DNA of 64,000 bases, from assembly GCA_026874595.1 (NCBI GenBank), contig CM049307.1:10317579-10381578 (forward strand). The letters are read 5' to 3'. A program made the position numbers and the translations under genes. Source of the stretch: Sipunculus nudus (taxonomy: Eukaryota; Annelida; Sipuncula; Golfingiida; Sipunculidae). The notes below the pieces were generated by a model. The model saw only the letters and a program-made list of their open reading frames with translations. It was not told the origin of the DNA and did not search any database. Of the stretch, positions 48,520 through 61,241 are shown piece by piece (positions within the stretch are counted from its first letter, which is position 1; each line of letters starts with the position of its first letter).

Positions 48520-51500
48520 CTCATCACAGGTTAGTGATCAGTTATCAACAAAACATAGGTATCTGACTATCTGCCACCACAGGTTAGTGATCAGTTATCA
48601 ACAAAACATAGGTATTTGACTATCTGCCATCACAGGTTTGTGAACAGTTATCAACAAAACATACCGTAAAAGTCGTTGCAGAAGTCGCATCCTTAATACA
48701 AGTCGCACCCTGACTTTTATGAACCCCATGGGGAATAGCTGTTTAAGTTTAGTTTCAGGAAAAGTCCATTATATAGGTCGCACCCAGACTTCAGAGGCGT
48801 CCCAACAACCTGATACATATGTAATTTGAGTATCATTCCTTGCGATGCAAGACTACAACCAACGTCCCCGTAGTACTTATGTAGTTTATAAACTAGATAA
48901 ACCATTTAAACATAAAAATTATTGAACAGCTTTAATACAATGCTTATATTTAAGGAATAACAACAGAATCTTTACATATAAAGTCGAGGTTCAATTGTCA
49001 GGCAAGATTTGTACAGTGCCAAAATCAGCTGCGTCGGATAACATTTGTGCTGTGAAACGATGTCATTGTTGCCGTTTCTTACTAGGTTAAGTAACAATAG
49101 AATGCAAATATCAAGTTAAATGACTGTATTAATAATCTAAAAGAGTCTGAGGCAAAATACTATCACAATCGAGCAACTCTTTAAATTGTTAAAGATCGTC
49201 AAACGTAGGATGGATTCATTACACTGATTAGTTTGCGTACGCGTGACGAGTCCCAATCCGTCGCATTGGGCATGATTTTAACTGACTTAAGACAACTGAA
49301 AGATGGAAAGAATAACTGAGTTTGATTTTTTTTCAACTAATTTCTGAAATGGGCTCTATAACTGAATTTAGTAACCCTTGAACTAATTGTTACAACTTAC
49401 CATCTAGACGCGGCACATACTGGTATTACTGAAATCACTGATCATATGTCAGTCAACAAGGGGATAATGAACGCTTTATTGACCGGTCAGTTAATTTTTA
49501 ATACACATAATTGAATTTACAGGTATTATGTTTGCTGAGACTAATGATTTTTTTAATCTCGAAAACCCTATTTCCATCGTTATCAGTGATTATATTCAAA
49601 TTGCTTGAATGTATGGCAAACTCAGCCGTGTTGAACTAGAGCCGTCATGACACCAAACGATGCCGGTTCCCGTGGAATTTAGGTACGTATGTGGCATTTT
49701 AAGTAAATAACATATATACCTGTATGGTGTTTGTTATTTCATTGTATTGATTAATGTGTCTTCATTAAAAAAAATCACGAATACGTCAACGCACGATTGA
49801 CCGTAATGCATGCGTGCCGCCATATTGTTGACCGGGCATACGATCGTCCTGAAAGAGACACGGGTAACACACGAAGCAAATCGTATATTTGCAGCTTACG
49901 TGAAACGTTATAAAATTGATATCCAAAACGCTTCAAAACCACGAGATGGTGACAGTGAAGTAACGGTTCTTAATATGAGAGTTTTTAACTGTTGATATCA
50001 GTCACGGAAGGCTTAGCTTAGTTGACATGGGGATGTAAAGGCCATTGCACGGGTGACCCGGGGCTTGAACTTCCGCTACACGGTTTCAAAGGTCAGCTGG
50101 TATTCAGCGATCAACCGGGCAGGCAAAACAATTTACGACGTGTCTGTAGTGGATTAAGCTTGAATGACACGCAACTTTACAAGCATAAACGGATATGGAA
50201 CCGCGAGTTTTTCATAACGACAAGCATACCCATATAGTTAAACGGATAGAAAATGTACATCAAAGACCGGCAGACTGGCATATGCGTCAAATTGACTCAT
50301 GATATAACAGTAACGCAGATTAGGAAGTGTCACTTGAATTGCGACTTGTCACAACGGGTAGGCCTTGAACTGGGCAAATTTAAAATTTGCATTTAATGTT
50401 AATAAAATGAAAATTCCGTCAGTTCACAAAATATAAGCCATAAGAGATAGTTAAAAGTGTAAATTATTGGGGAAAGACGTTTCACAAAGCACTGGTTAAA
50501 GGTACGCATATTATCGCTCAACTGACGTCGTTCCATGTACCGGGAAAGCTGGCTGAAACGGGATACATACGTATTACAAGTCGCACCCCAACTTTGCTAG
50601 AAAATTCTAGTTTTTAGAATTCGATTTCCTAGTACAAGTCGCGACTTCTGCAACAACTTTTACGGTAGGTATCTGACTATCTGCCATCACAGGTTAGTGA
50701 TCAGTTATCAACAAAATATAGGTATTTGACTATCTGCCATCACAGGTTAGTGATCAGTTATCAACAAAAAATAGGTATCTGACTATCTGCCATCGCAGAT
50801 TAGTGATCAGTTATCAACAAAACATAGGTATCTGACTACCTGCCATCACAGGTCAGTGATCAGTTATCAACAAAACATAGGTATCTGACTATCTGCCATC
50901 ACAGGTTAATGATCAGTTATCAACAAAACATAGGTATCCTTGCACAGGGTTGATGGACTTTCAAAAAAAAAAAATAAACCTAATGATCATTGGGTTTTGA
51001 ATTTCATGGATAAAGGCTACCCACGAATTCCACAAAATAAAAAAAAACAATGAACAATTCTGAATCCTCATTATTTACCATCACAGGGTACTGATCAGTT
51101 ATCAACAAAACATAGGTATCTGACTATCTGCCATCACAGGTTAGTGATCAGTAATCAACGAAAAATAGGTATCTGACTATCTGCCATCACAGGTTAGTGA
51201 TCAGTAATCAACAGAACATAGGTATCTGACTATCTGCCATCACAGGTTAGTGATCAGTTATCAACAAAACATAGGTATCCTTGCACAGGGTTGATGGACT
51301 TTCAAAAAATTAAAAATAAACCTAATGATCATTGGGTTTTGAATTTCATGGATAAAGGCTACCCACAAATTCCACAAAATAAAAAAAAAACAATGAACAA
51401 TTCTGAATCCTCATTATTTACCATCACAGGGTACTGATCAGTTATCAACAAAACATAGGTATCTGACTATCTGCCATCACAGGTTAGTGATCAGTAATCA

Positions 51501-54500
51501 ACGAAAAATAGGTATCTGACTATCTGCCATCACAGGTTAGTGATCAGTAATCAACAGAACATAGGAATCTGACTACCTGCCATCACAGGTTAGTGATCAG
51601 TTATCAACAAAACATAGGTATCTGACTATCTGCCATCACAGATTAGTGATCAGTTATCAACAAAACATAGGTATCTGACTATCTGCCATCATAGGTTAGT
51701 GATCAGTTATCAACAAAAAATAGGTATCTGACTATCTGCCATCACAGATTAGTGATCAGTTATCAACAAAACATAGGTATCTGACTATCTGCCATCACAG
51801 GTTAGTGATCAGTAATCAACAGAACATAGGTATCTGACTATCTGCCATCACAGGTTAGTGATCAGTTATCAACAAAAAATAAGTATCCTTGCACAGGGTT
51901 GATGGACTTTCAAAAAATTAAAAATAAACCTTATGATCATTGGGTTTTGAATTTCATGGATAAAGGCTACCCACAAATTCCACAAAATAAAAAAAAACAA
52001 TGAACAATTCTGAATCCTCATTATTTACCATCACAGGGTACTGATCAGTTATCAACAAAACATAGGTATCTGACTATCTGCCATCACAGGTTAGTGATCA
52101 GTAATCAACGAAAAATAGGTATCTGACTATCTGCCATCACAGGTTAGTGATCAGTAATCAACAGAACATAGGAATCTGACTACCTGCCATCACAGGTTAG
52201 TGATCAGTTATCAACAAAACATAGGTATCTGACTATCTGCCATCACAGATTAGTGATCAGTTATCAACAAAGCATAGGTATCTGACTATCTGCCATCATA
52301 GGTTAGTGATCAGTTATCAACAAAAAATAGGTATCTGACTATCTGCCATCACAGATTAGTGATCAGTTATCAACAAAACATAGGTATCTGACTATCTGCC
52401 ATCACAGGTTAGTGATCAGTAATCAACAGAACATAGGTATCTGACTATCTGCCATCACAGGTTAGTGATCAGTTATCAACAAAAAATAAGTATCCTTGCA
52501 CAGGGTTGATGGACTTTCAAAAAATTAAAAATAAACCTTATGATCATTGGGTTTTGAATTTCATGGATAAAGGCTACCCACAAATTCCACAAAATAAAAA
52601 AAAACAATGAACAATTCTGAATCCTCATTATTTACCATCACAGGGTACTGATCAGTTATCAACAAAACATAGGTATCTGACTATCTGCCATCACAGGTTA
52701 GTGATCAGTAATCAACGAAAAATAGGTATCTGACTATCTGCCATCACAGGTTAGTGATCAGTAATCAACAGAACATAGGTATCTGACTATCTGCCATCAC
52801 AGGTTAGTGATCAGTTATCAACAAAACATAGGTATCCTTGCACAGGGTTGATGGACTTTCAAAAAATTAAAAATAAACCTAATGATCATTGGGTTTTGAA
52901 TTTCATGGATAAAGGCTACCCACAAATTCCACAAAATAAAAAAAAACAATGAACAATTCTGAATCCTCATTATTTACCATCACAGGGTACTGATCAGTTA
53001 TCAACAAAACATAGGTATCTGACTATCTGCCATCACAGGTTAGTGATCAGTTATCAACGAAAAATAGGTATCTGACTATCTGCCATCACAGGTTACTGAT
53101 CAGTAATCAACAAAAACATGGGTATCTGACTATCTGCCATCACAGGTTAGTGTCAGTTATCAACAAAAAATAGGTATCTGACTATCTGCCATCACAGATT
53201 AGTGATCAGTTATCAACAAAACATAGGTATCTGACTATCTGCCATCACAGGTTACTGATCAGTAATCAACAAAACATAGGTATCTGACTATCTGCCATCA
53301 CAGGTTAGTGATCAGTTATCAACAAAAAATAGGTATCTGACTATCTGCCATCACAGATTAGTGATCAGTTATCAACAAAACATAGGTATCTGACCATCTG
53401 CCATCACAGGTTAGTGATCAATAATCAACAAAAAATAGGTATCTGACTATCTGCCATCACAGGTTAGTGATCAGTTATCAACAAAACATAGGTATCTGAC
53501 TATCTGCCATCACAGGTTAATGATCAGTTATCAACAAAACATGGGTATCTGACTATCTGCCATCACAGGTTAGTGATCAGTAATCAACAAAAACATAGGT
53601 ATCTGACTATCTGCCATCACAGGTAAGTGATCAGTAATCAACAAAAATAGGTATCTGACTATCTGCCTTCACAGGTTAGTGATCAGTTATCAACAAAAAA
53701 TAGGTATCTGACTATCTGCCATCACAGGTTAGTGATCAATAATCAACAAAAAATAGGTATCTGACTATCTGCCTTCACAGGTTAGTGATCAGTTATCAAC
53801 AAAAAATAGGTATCTGACTATCTGCCATCACAGGTTAGTGATCAGTTATCAACAAAACATGGGTATCTGACAATCTGCCATCACAGGTTAGTGATCAGTT
53901 ATCAACAAAAAATAGATATCTGACTATCTGCCATCACAGGTTAGTGATCAGTTATCAACAAAACATAGGTATCTGACTATCTGCCATCACAGGTTAATGA
54001 TCAGTTATCAACAAAGCATGGGTATCTGACTATCTGCCATCACAGGTTAGTGATCAGTTATCAACAAAACATAGGTATCTGACTATCTGCCATCACAGGT
54101 TAGTGATCAGTTATCAACAAAACATAGGTATCTGACTATCTGCCATCACAGGTTAGTGATCAATAATCAACAAAAAATAGGTATCTGACTATCTGCCATC
54201 ACAGGTTAGTGATCAGTATCAACAAAACATGGGTATCTGACTATCTGCCATCACAGGTTAGTGATCAGTAATCAACAAAAAATAGGTATCTGACTATCTG
54301 CCATCACAGGTTAGTGATCAGTTATCAACAAAAAATAGGTATCTGACTATCTGCCATCACAGGTTACTGATCAGTAATCAACAAAAAATAGGTATCTGAC
54401 AATCTGCCATCACAGGTTAGTGATCAGTTATCAACAAAACATAGGTATTTGACAATTTGCCATCACAGGTTAGTGATCAGTAATCAACAAAACATAGGTA

Positions 54501-54513
54501 TCTGACTATCTGC
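48520..54513. repeat. 53-bp satellite with higher-order structure, split by a transposon
   Basis: The unit AGGTATCTGACTATCTGCCA followed by TCACAGGTTAGTGATCAGTT and ATCAACAAAACAT is 53 bp. It occupies 48520-48663 and 50666-54513, the gap being a transposon. Five copies of a second module of about 150 bp, recognisable by TGCACAGGGTTGATGG, interrupt the units. They start at 50941, 51282, 51890, 52497 and 52839, spaced 341, 608, 607 and 342 bp, so larger blocks have themselves been duplicated. Confidence 0.95.
48664..50665. mobile_element. TA-flanked TIR DNA transposon, 2002 bp, non-autonomous
   Basis: The left end CCGTAAAAGTCGTTGCAGAA and the right end TTCTGCAACAACTTTTACGG are inverse copies with one mismatch. 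With the adjoining GTCGC/GCGAC the TIR is 25 bp. It is flanked by TA on both sides (48662-48663, 50666-50667). Removing element and one TA restores a 53-bp satellite unit. AAGTCGCACC motifs lie inside both ends. The TA target fits the Tc1/mariner (or pogo-like) superfamily, but no transposase frame is present; the longest frames are about 70 codons. Confidence 0.85.
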
Positions 54514-54768
54514 ATGATGAGAGAATGTGTACAATTCATATTCTAAACCATGGTGGTGGCATTCAACCTTTGTCATGCAATTGTTTTGTGACCAGGCCAT
54601 GGCCTAAGGTATTGGGAATGATGCATACTGTGTCCTAAGGGGGGAAGCATTTCCCATATTTTCTCATATTCTCTCAGGCTGAAAAACCTGTACCTGTGTA
54701 TAGGACGGCCCCCTTCTTTGCGAAATATTTTTAGAATAAAATTTGTCGTCCTGTACACGAACAAATAC

Positions 54769-54770
<2 letters not shown>

Positions 54771-54804
<34 letters not shown>

Positions 54805-54832
54805 TATAATAATAATAATAATAATAATAATA
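54771..54832. repeat. TAA/AAT trinucleotide microsatellite
   Basis: About 20 nearly perfect TAA units with one interruption. Confidence 0.97.
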
Positions 54833-57630
54833 TTTAATTACAGACTCATGGTACATACATATGAATCGTAAATGAAATATATGAATGAAAATAAACATAT
54901 TGTTTAAAAAACCTATCATATCAGTTTATTTGATGAATGGATATACATGTATCAGCATCCAAGATAAAACACCAGGCACAGAAATTACCATACTTTCCTA
55001 ACATTAATTAAAGTGTTAATGAGCAATCTTACTGTTTCATAATTTTAATAACACCAAATCTTTCCAGCTTCTGTTATTGGAGTTTTGACTCTAGTGTGTG
55101 TTTTTTTAAATGTTGAAATGTGATAAGATTTGATTCAGAGGTTTGACAAAAGGTTCCAAGTGTGAACCACACTGTCCCTCCATGGTAGAATGGTAAAAAA
55201 CAGGCTTTACAAAATCAGTCCAAGGAATTTATGATATATTAAGAATTAAGGATATTCTTATGCCATATATGTTTTCTTCTTTCAATGGACACCATAGACC
55301 TTTTACTTGTTATTTTAAATAGGATATCATATTCTGTGTTGTATGGCCTTTTTGATAATTTTACAATGTAAGTATTGCTTTGAAATTCAATTGGTTTCAT
55401 GTAGAAAATGTCAGAGGAAATATTGTTGCTTGGTCCTCTTGTTGTTTTGCAAATATTGCTGTTTAAACTCCAGTAGTTTCATGTAGAAAATCTACCAGAG
55501 GAGGTATACTCTGTAGTCTGGCACAGCTTGATGGAGGATGGATGTTGTATAAACACACTGAAGCTATGTGTCTGTTATAATGTGTATGTTACTGGTAACA
55601 GTCTCAGACTTGCTGGTTGTAACTTGTGCTGGCCTAGGGTACCAGCCTCACCTCTCAGTCATTCATAACCTGGGGCAGCCCTGCAGTCTCTCAGCACCAG
55701 TCCAGGTGTTACCAAGTTGACTAATAACCAGTGAAAGGTCACTACTACTGTAGTAGAAGCAGACCCAGTTCCATCCTATCAGTCCTCCATATTGACTTAG
55801 CTGAGAGGTCTGACTGCAGCATCAAGTCCTTGGTTCAAATCCAGTTAAAATCTGATAACCTCCTGGACACTAAAACTGAATCTTACCCCAACCACATATG
55901 TAAGTATGCTTTAATCCCAGAATGTCTGCACCCCACTAGCTGAAATTCTGCTTTCATGTCCAGGTAAAATGTATGGTAACCAAGGTAACTACATACTTAA
56001 AAAGTTATGAATGAATGCCTGATTCAGAGCTGCATATACATATGAATGCAGATGTACCATCCATGGGTGGCAAAATTGAGGGGGGGAGGGGGGGTGACTG
56101 CTGAGCCCCCCCCCCCCCCCTCCAATAAAATGATGGGTTAAAAAACATAAGTACTAGTATTCTCTCGTGACAGGTCAGTATTTTCTCTTGTACAGGCTTT
56201 TAATAACCTACTTCTGTAGTACAAGTACCAGTGTAATTATATACCTTCAGAAGTTCAATTACCCCATCAAATTATATCCACACCTAAAGTGTAAGCCAAG
56301 AATTTAATGGACTAGTCCATGGAGGGCTGAAAAAATGCACTGAATTGAGCTTTTCCATGTTTTGCATGGTGTTCGCGCGCATGGAAAAGGGGCCTAAAAA
56401 TTAATACTTTGTAATCAACCCTGCCCAGTGCAAGGCCCCTTCCCACATATCCTGCTCCGCTCGGGTACTTCTCACCCTCAGTACTTGGAGTAATCTATAT
56501 ATTGTTCTACTATTGCCCCCCCCCCCCCCCCCCATGGATATTATGTTTTGCTGCCTATATGCCATCAGAGCTGAATAAGAGACAAAATGTGGAATCATGA
56601 CAATTTTCTTGCTGCTGGTTAAAAGAACTGCTATGATCTTTTGTCTATAACTTTTTCACTTAAATCAAATATCACACTGACATTATGAGCTGGCTGATAA
56701 TGTACACTTGTGGCTTCCTTAAATCTTGAACTTTTTCACTTTCATGAAGTTTCATGTATGCTCAAGTGTGTTGCATTGAGGGAGCTTGTGATACACTTGT
56801 GCTGCCACCTGGTATGCTGCAAAGAAGGTAAAGTTCACCAGCTTGTTGGCTGGTAATATCCTGTGAGGTGTATCCAGGCTTGTGATTCAAGAAAGTTCCC
56901 TTTGGACTTTCCATTATAGATCATACTCTTTCCTAGATCCCAGCTTTGTACAATGACCAAGAGCTTATGTGCCCTTGTGTAAACAAATATTATTGACAGT
57001 ATGAGACCAGTATGGCCACAAATGTATCTCTGTAAAGAGTGAACTTCAGGTACTCAAACTACAAACAGCTGATTGCTGAGACTTATATATGGGTTCCAAA
57101 ATAACCAGAACATACCTGTTCCTTCTGATTGAGTTAGGTCACAGTGTATGTAGCAAGCTGGGGAAACCCCCAGGTTTGAACCTGTTTACAACCAAGGAAC
57201 AAATTATAACATAACTTCAAGAATATTAGAAAAATTAAGTTTGTTTAATATCTTATAAAACTGCATATTTCTAAACATTTTTATCATCCTGATAGCAGTA
57301 AAAACACTTGTTCTGTGCAAAAAGATATACATGACATATTTTTTTATGTTATGATTTATCAGCCAAAATAGCTGGAGAGGACAGCATGTTCATGCAGTAT
57401 GACATTAAATCTGTTGATAATATGAAAGAGACCAAAAATTAAGAAAATATAAACTTATGAATTAATGACCAAATTTAGAGTGCTAAAGTGTATGGTCACA
57501 TTTATGGGTTTCTTTCAAATTATACAGAAATATAAATGAATAAATAATGAAAAAAAGAAGACATGGGTGATTAAACAAGTGACATTAGGCCAAACCTAGT
57601 GGGATTGTGAAAGAATGCGTGGCCCCTGGG

Positions 57631-57710
57631 GTGGAACATGGCTGAGTGGTTAAGGCTATGGACCATGGCGGGGTAATGTTCCTCTCCCTGGTTTGAACTT
57701 GGCTAGATGG
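57631..57710 (+). mobile_element. tRNA-like SINE head, possible fragment
   Basis: TGGCTGAGTGGTTAAGGC (57639-57656) is a good tRNA-Leu/Ser-type A box. GGTTTGAAC (57690-57698) is a B box with one mismatch. No acceptor-stem pairing or A-rich tail was identified, so this is a tRNA-derived fragment rather than a tRNA gene. It is distinct in sequence from the SINE at 14684. Confidence 0.4.
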
Positions 57711-58965
57711 ATGCTCTAAGGCAAAACAGTGAATTCTTGATAGAACACCAGAGATCTGCTGCAAGAGATCTTAATGACAGGTATACCATCTAGCCCTGTG
57801 TATATATCAATGTGAAATCCACAAGTCTTAGTAATCACTTATTCTTTAATAATGGTTAAATTCAGCGATAGACAATACTACCAACCAGCCATGGACCTGA
57901 CCGTTGGGGTACATAGAAAAGAATGACTATGAGTGCCTTCTTCCTTGGATTTGTGTGTTACCTGTGCTGTGTTAGTGAATGGTTACCTAGTGAGATGTGT
58001 ACTTTTTAATAAGTGGAGCATCCTGTACAGTAACACTGCGTACACAGGTGTGAGTGAGCAGGTACTACTGGTACCACGTGCATGTCATCAGATGTTACAC
58101 AGGGGTAAAGAAAAGTTAGAGCTGTCATGAAATGAGGTCTGAATATGAATTATATGCCAAAGACACGGTGCACAGGTATATCTGTACATAACACACAACA
58201 ATAGCAGGTCCGTACACTACTGACAAACAGCTGATAGGGAGTGAGGCTCTGTAAGCTGTACCGGTACATTACATGAGCACGTGTTACCTGTGCCCCTTTC
58301 AGGTAGATGGAACAGGTGAGGTAACGAGGGGGTGGGATAAGACAGTACTATGGAGTTTTCCTTCACTGATTTTATTGGGAGTACCTAACGTTGAACCATA
58401 TCTAGTGTGTTAAAACACTGTAAGGTTTAATGGAGAGTGAAAACTCTGAAACTCAGAGACAATTGGCGTGTTTGAGAATTTATGTGAGTATTATTTTGCA
58501 GTAAGGACAATATACACGTGTGTTGCTCAGCCTGGTCAGGAAAGTTTTAAAGCATGCAGCTTGGCAGGACTGCATCTTTGAAACGATTTTAGCAGCTGTT
58601 AGTGAAGAAGAGTAATTTGTCTGAGGGTACGGTGTGTCTGCTGTGACTGTGCCAACAGTCTGAATGAGGGCCGGCAGGGAGTATCACTTCTGAGACTGAT
58701 TGGTCGGCTCAATACGTTTATTGATTGAGGAGGTCGTACATTTCATTGAGTGCTCTTGTGGGAACCAGTGAAGTGAGCCGCACATTAAAAAGTAGCTGGT
58801 TTACTACTGTGTGAGGCAGACCATAGTCATAGGTATACAGACTGGCCAGTACCACACGTGGACTTTGACATATCTGACATATATATCTGATAGGACATTC
58901 ACTGAAGGCCATTTTGATTAACCTAGTCAGGATATTGGGATTACCTACACACACACCTTTGCAGT

Positions 58966-59041
58966 ATGAATATTTCGCATCTTGTTGTGACCACCCTCTT
59001 GAGTGTCATCAAGGCATCTCCAAACTGTACAAACACCACAG
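58966..59041 (+). CDS. candidate signal-peptide exon 1b, partial host gene
   Basis: An ATG at 58966 is followed by 25 codons and a donor G|GTAAGT after 59041, ending in phase 1. The peptide starts MNISHLVVTTLLSVIKAS. It has a hydrophobic core of about 12 residues and then a likely cleavage region before an NCTNTT segment that includes an N-glycosylation sequon. A possible acceptor (CACCTTTGCAG, ending 58964) sits just before the ATG; alternatively this is a true first exon with an upstream promoter. It resembles the exon at 41511-41581 (VxTxLLxxxxKA-like core, same phase and donor). An alternative first exon of the same gene is plausible. The product is unknown. Confidence 0.55.
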
Positions 59042-60058
59042 GTAAGTAAACCTCAGCTTGTCAGTGTCTTACAGTATGTGAAAGTATCTACTGTGTAACA
59101 GTTATATCACATGCCAAACTTAGCCATTCCTATTGGTGGAGTAATGGACAGATAAGCCTGTGGGTGTGTTTTAATTTACACCATTTTTGTTTACTGTAAC
59201 TCTGTATATATCAACAAAAAATGAATTTGCTAAAAGACTTAACCAAATTAAAAATTAAGTTGATCATAAGTTGAGCAGTGGTAACATAATTGAGGTTGGT
59301 TTTGTTAACTGATTCTGTTAGTTGATATTTTTATAACCATTTAATTATGGTTTGATTTTTAAAGCATTTTCTTAATGATAGATATAAAGTACCATTTGTT
59401 AGTTAATATTAGGATACAGCACCTGTATCTTTCCCTTTGAAAGTGTTTGAATATCTCTCAACATGTGTTCTACGGGTACCTTTATGGTATAGGATATTGG
59501 TCATACTGACAGATGGTAAATATCACATCTCACCCCAGCGAGTTTACTTCTGAAGAAAGATACCAGGGTGTCAATCTTTCACATTAGTGATGTTTAGTTG
59601 ACAGTTTAGAATGACAGTTAAGTTGTCATGATTGACTAAATATATCACATCATATTAACACAATATGTTCTGAGGCCTTTTGCTGAATTCTGCTTGCCGT
59701 GACATATAGAGTCTCCTCACACTAAGGATCTGAATGACTGGAGAATAGCTTTACTGCAGCCCTGTCTCACCTCTATTTTCCAAAATGAAACAGAACTTAT
59801 TGTCCAAAGAAACAGAATTTTTTTTTAATTCCACCTCAAATATCAAAGGTTTTCTACACATCAGATGTCCCTGATTAATTAATATTCATATATCTAACTT
59901 ATAACACATGTAACATGAAAATGAAAATCTCATATTTATGATATGTACATTAGTCATTATTCTGAGAAATAGTGGATAAGGTAAAATTTATCATAATTAA
60001 AATTGTAATAGGAAGACATTTTATTCCCAACTTTTGTCCCTTATGGTAATCATTTTTA
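59042..60058. other. putative intron sequence, no feature supported
   Basis: No exon or repeat was recognised. Confidence 0.5.
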
Positions 60059-61241
60059 TGCCCCCGCCACAAAGTGGCCGGGGCATATAGTTTTACCCAT
60101 GTCCGTCCTTCCGTCATTCCGAAATCAAACAGTTGTACGGACTTTTTTTCGCAATGCCTGCAATATTGGCCTGATTTTTGGTGTGTAGGCAGATATAGAC
60201 CAGTTACAGATCGAGTTCGCGTTTCGTCCTGGTTGACCTACTTTTGACCGTTTTACGGCTCCTGAACATAGAAAATTTCATGAAAAATATGAAATTTCAT
60301 GACAAATACACATGTAAGGACTTTTTTCACAATGGCTGCAGATATTGGCCTGATTTTTGGTGTGTAGGCAGATATTGACCAGTTACAGATCAAGTTCGCG
60401 TTTGGTCCCAGTTGACCTACTTTTGACTGTTTTATGGCTCCTGAACATAGAAAATTTCATGTAAAATATAAATTTTCATGACAAATACACTTGTACAGAC
60501 TTTTCTTCGCAATACCTGCAGATATTGGCCTGATTTTTGGTGTGTGGGCAGATAATGACCAGTTACAGATCGAGTTCACATTTTGTTCCAGTTGACCTAC
60601 TTTTGACCGTTTGACGGTGCTCTAACTTAGAAAATTTCATAAAAAAGTGCACATGTATGGACATTTTTTCTCAGTGCCTGCAGATACGGGCCTGATTTTT
60701 TGTGTGTAGGCAGATAATGACCAGTTACAGATCGAGTTCGTGTTTTGTCCCAGTTGACCTACTTTTGACCATTTAACTGCTCCTGAACATTGAAAGTTTC
60801 CTGAAAAATGGAAATTTTCATAACAAATGCATATGTACTGACTTTTTTTCCTCAATGCCTGCAGATACCACCCTGATTTTTTAATGTGTGGGCAGATAAT
60901 GACAGTTACAGATCGAGTTCGCGTTTCATCCTGGTTGACCTACTTTTGATTGTTTTACGGCTCCTTAAAATAGAAAATTTCATGAAAGACAGAAATGACA
61001 AAAAGACAGAAAATTTTATGGAAAATTCACATAGACTTTTTTTCACAATGCCTGCATATACTGGCATGATTTTTGGTGTGTTGCTTGATAATGTCCCGTT
61101 ACAGATCGAGTTTGCATTTTGCCCTTGTTGACCTACTTTTGACCATATGACACCTCCTGAACTTAAAAAAATTTTCAAAATTTTACAAATGTTTCTAATT
61201 TTCCCCAGGCGGGGGCATTCGTGTCGTACCGACACATCTAG
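60059..61241 (+). mobile_element. Helitron-like (HINE/pearl-like) element, ~6 core units
   Basis: It belongs to the same family as 44148-44808. It has 5' TGCCCCCGCC (60059-60068) after A, internal GGCGGGGGCA (61208-61217), a perfect hairpin GTGTCG-TAC-CGACAC (61221-61235), AT, and CTAG (61238-61241) before T. Core units of about 180 bp begin near 60134, 60312, 60492, 60654, 60836 and about 61028. No coding sequence. Confidence 0.75.

Larger units (their letters stand above)
54514..58965. other. anonymous AT-rich sequence with simple repeats, no gene supported
   Basis: It contains a TAA/AAT microsatellite (about 54771-54832), poly-C tracts near 56107-56121 and 56516-56533, and a tRNA-like SINE head at 57639-57698. 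The reverse complement of 54750-54772 begins TA then CCGTATTTGTTCG and may be a transposon end. No exon could be supported. Confidence 0.5.
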
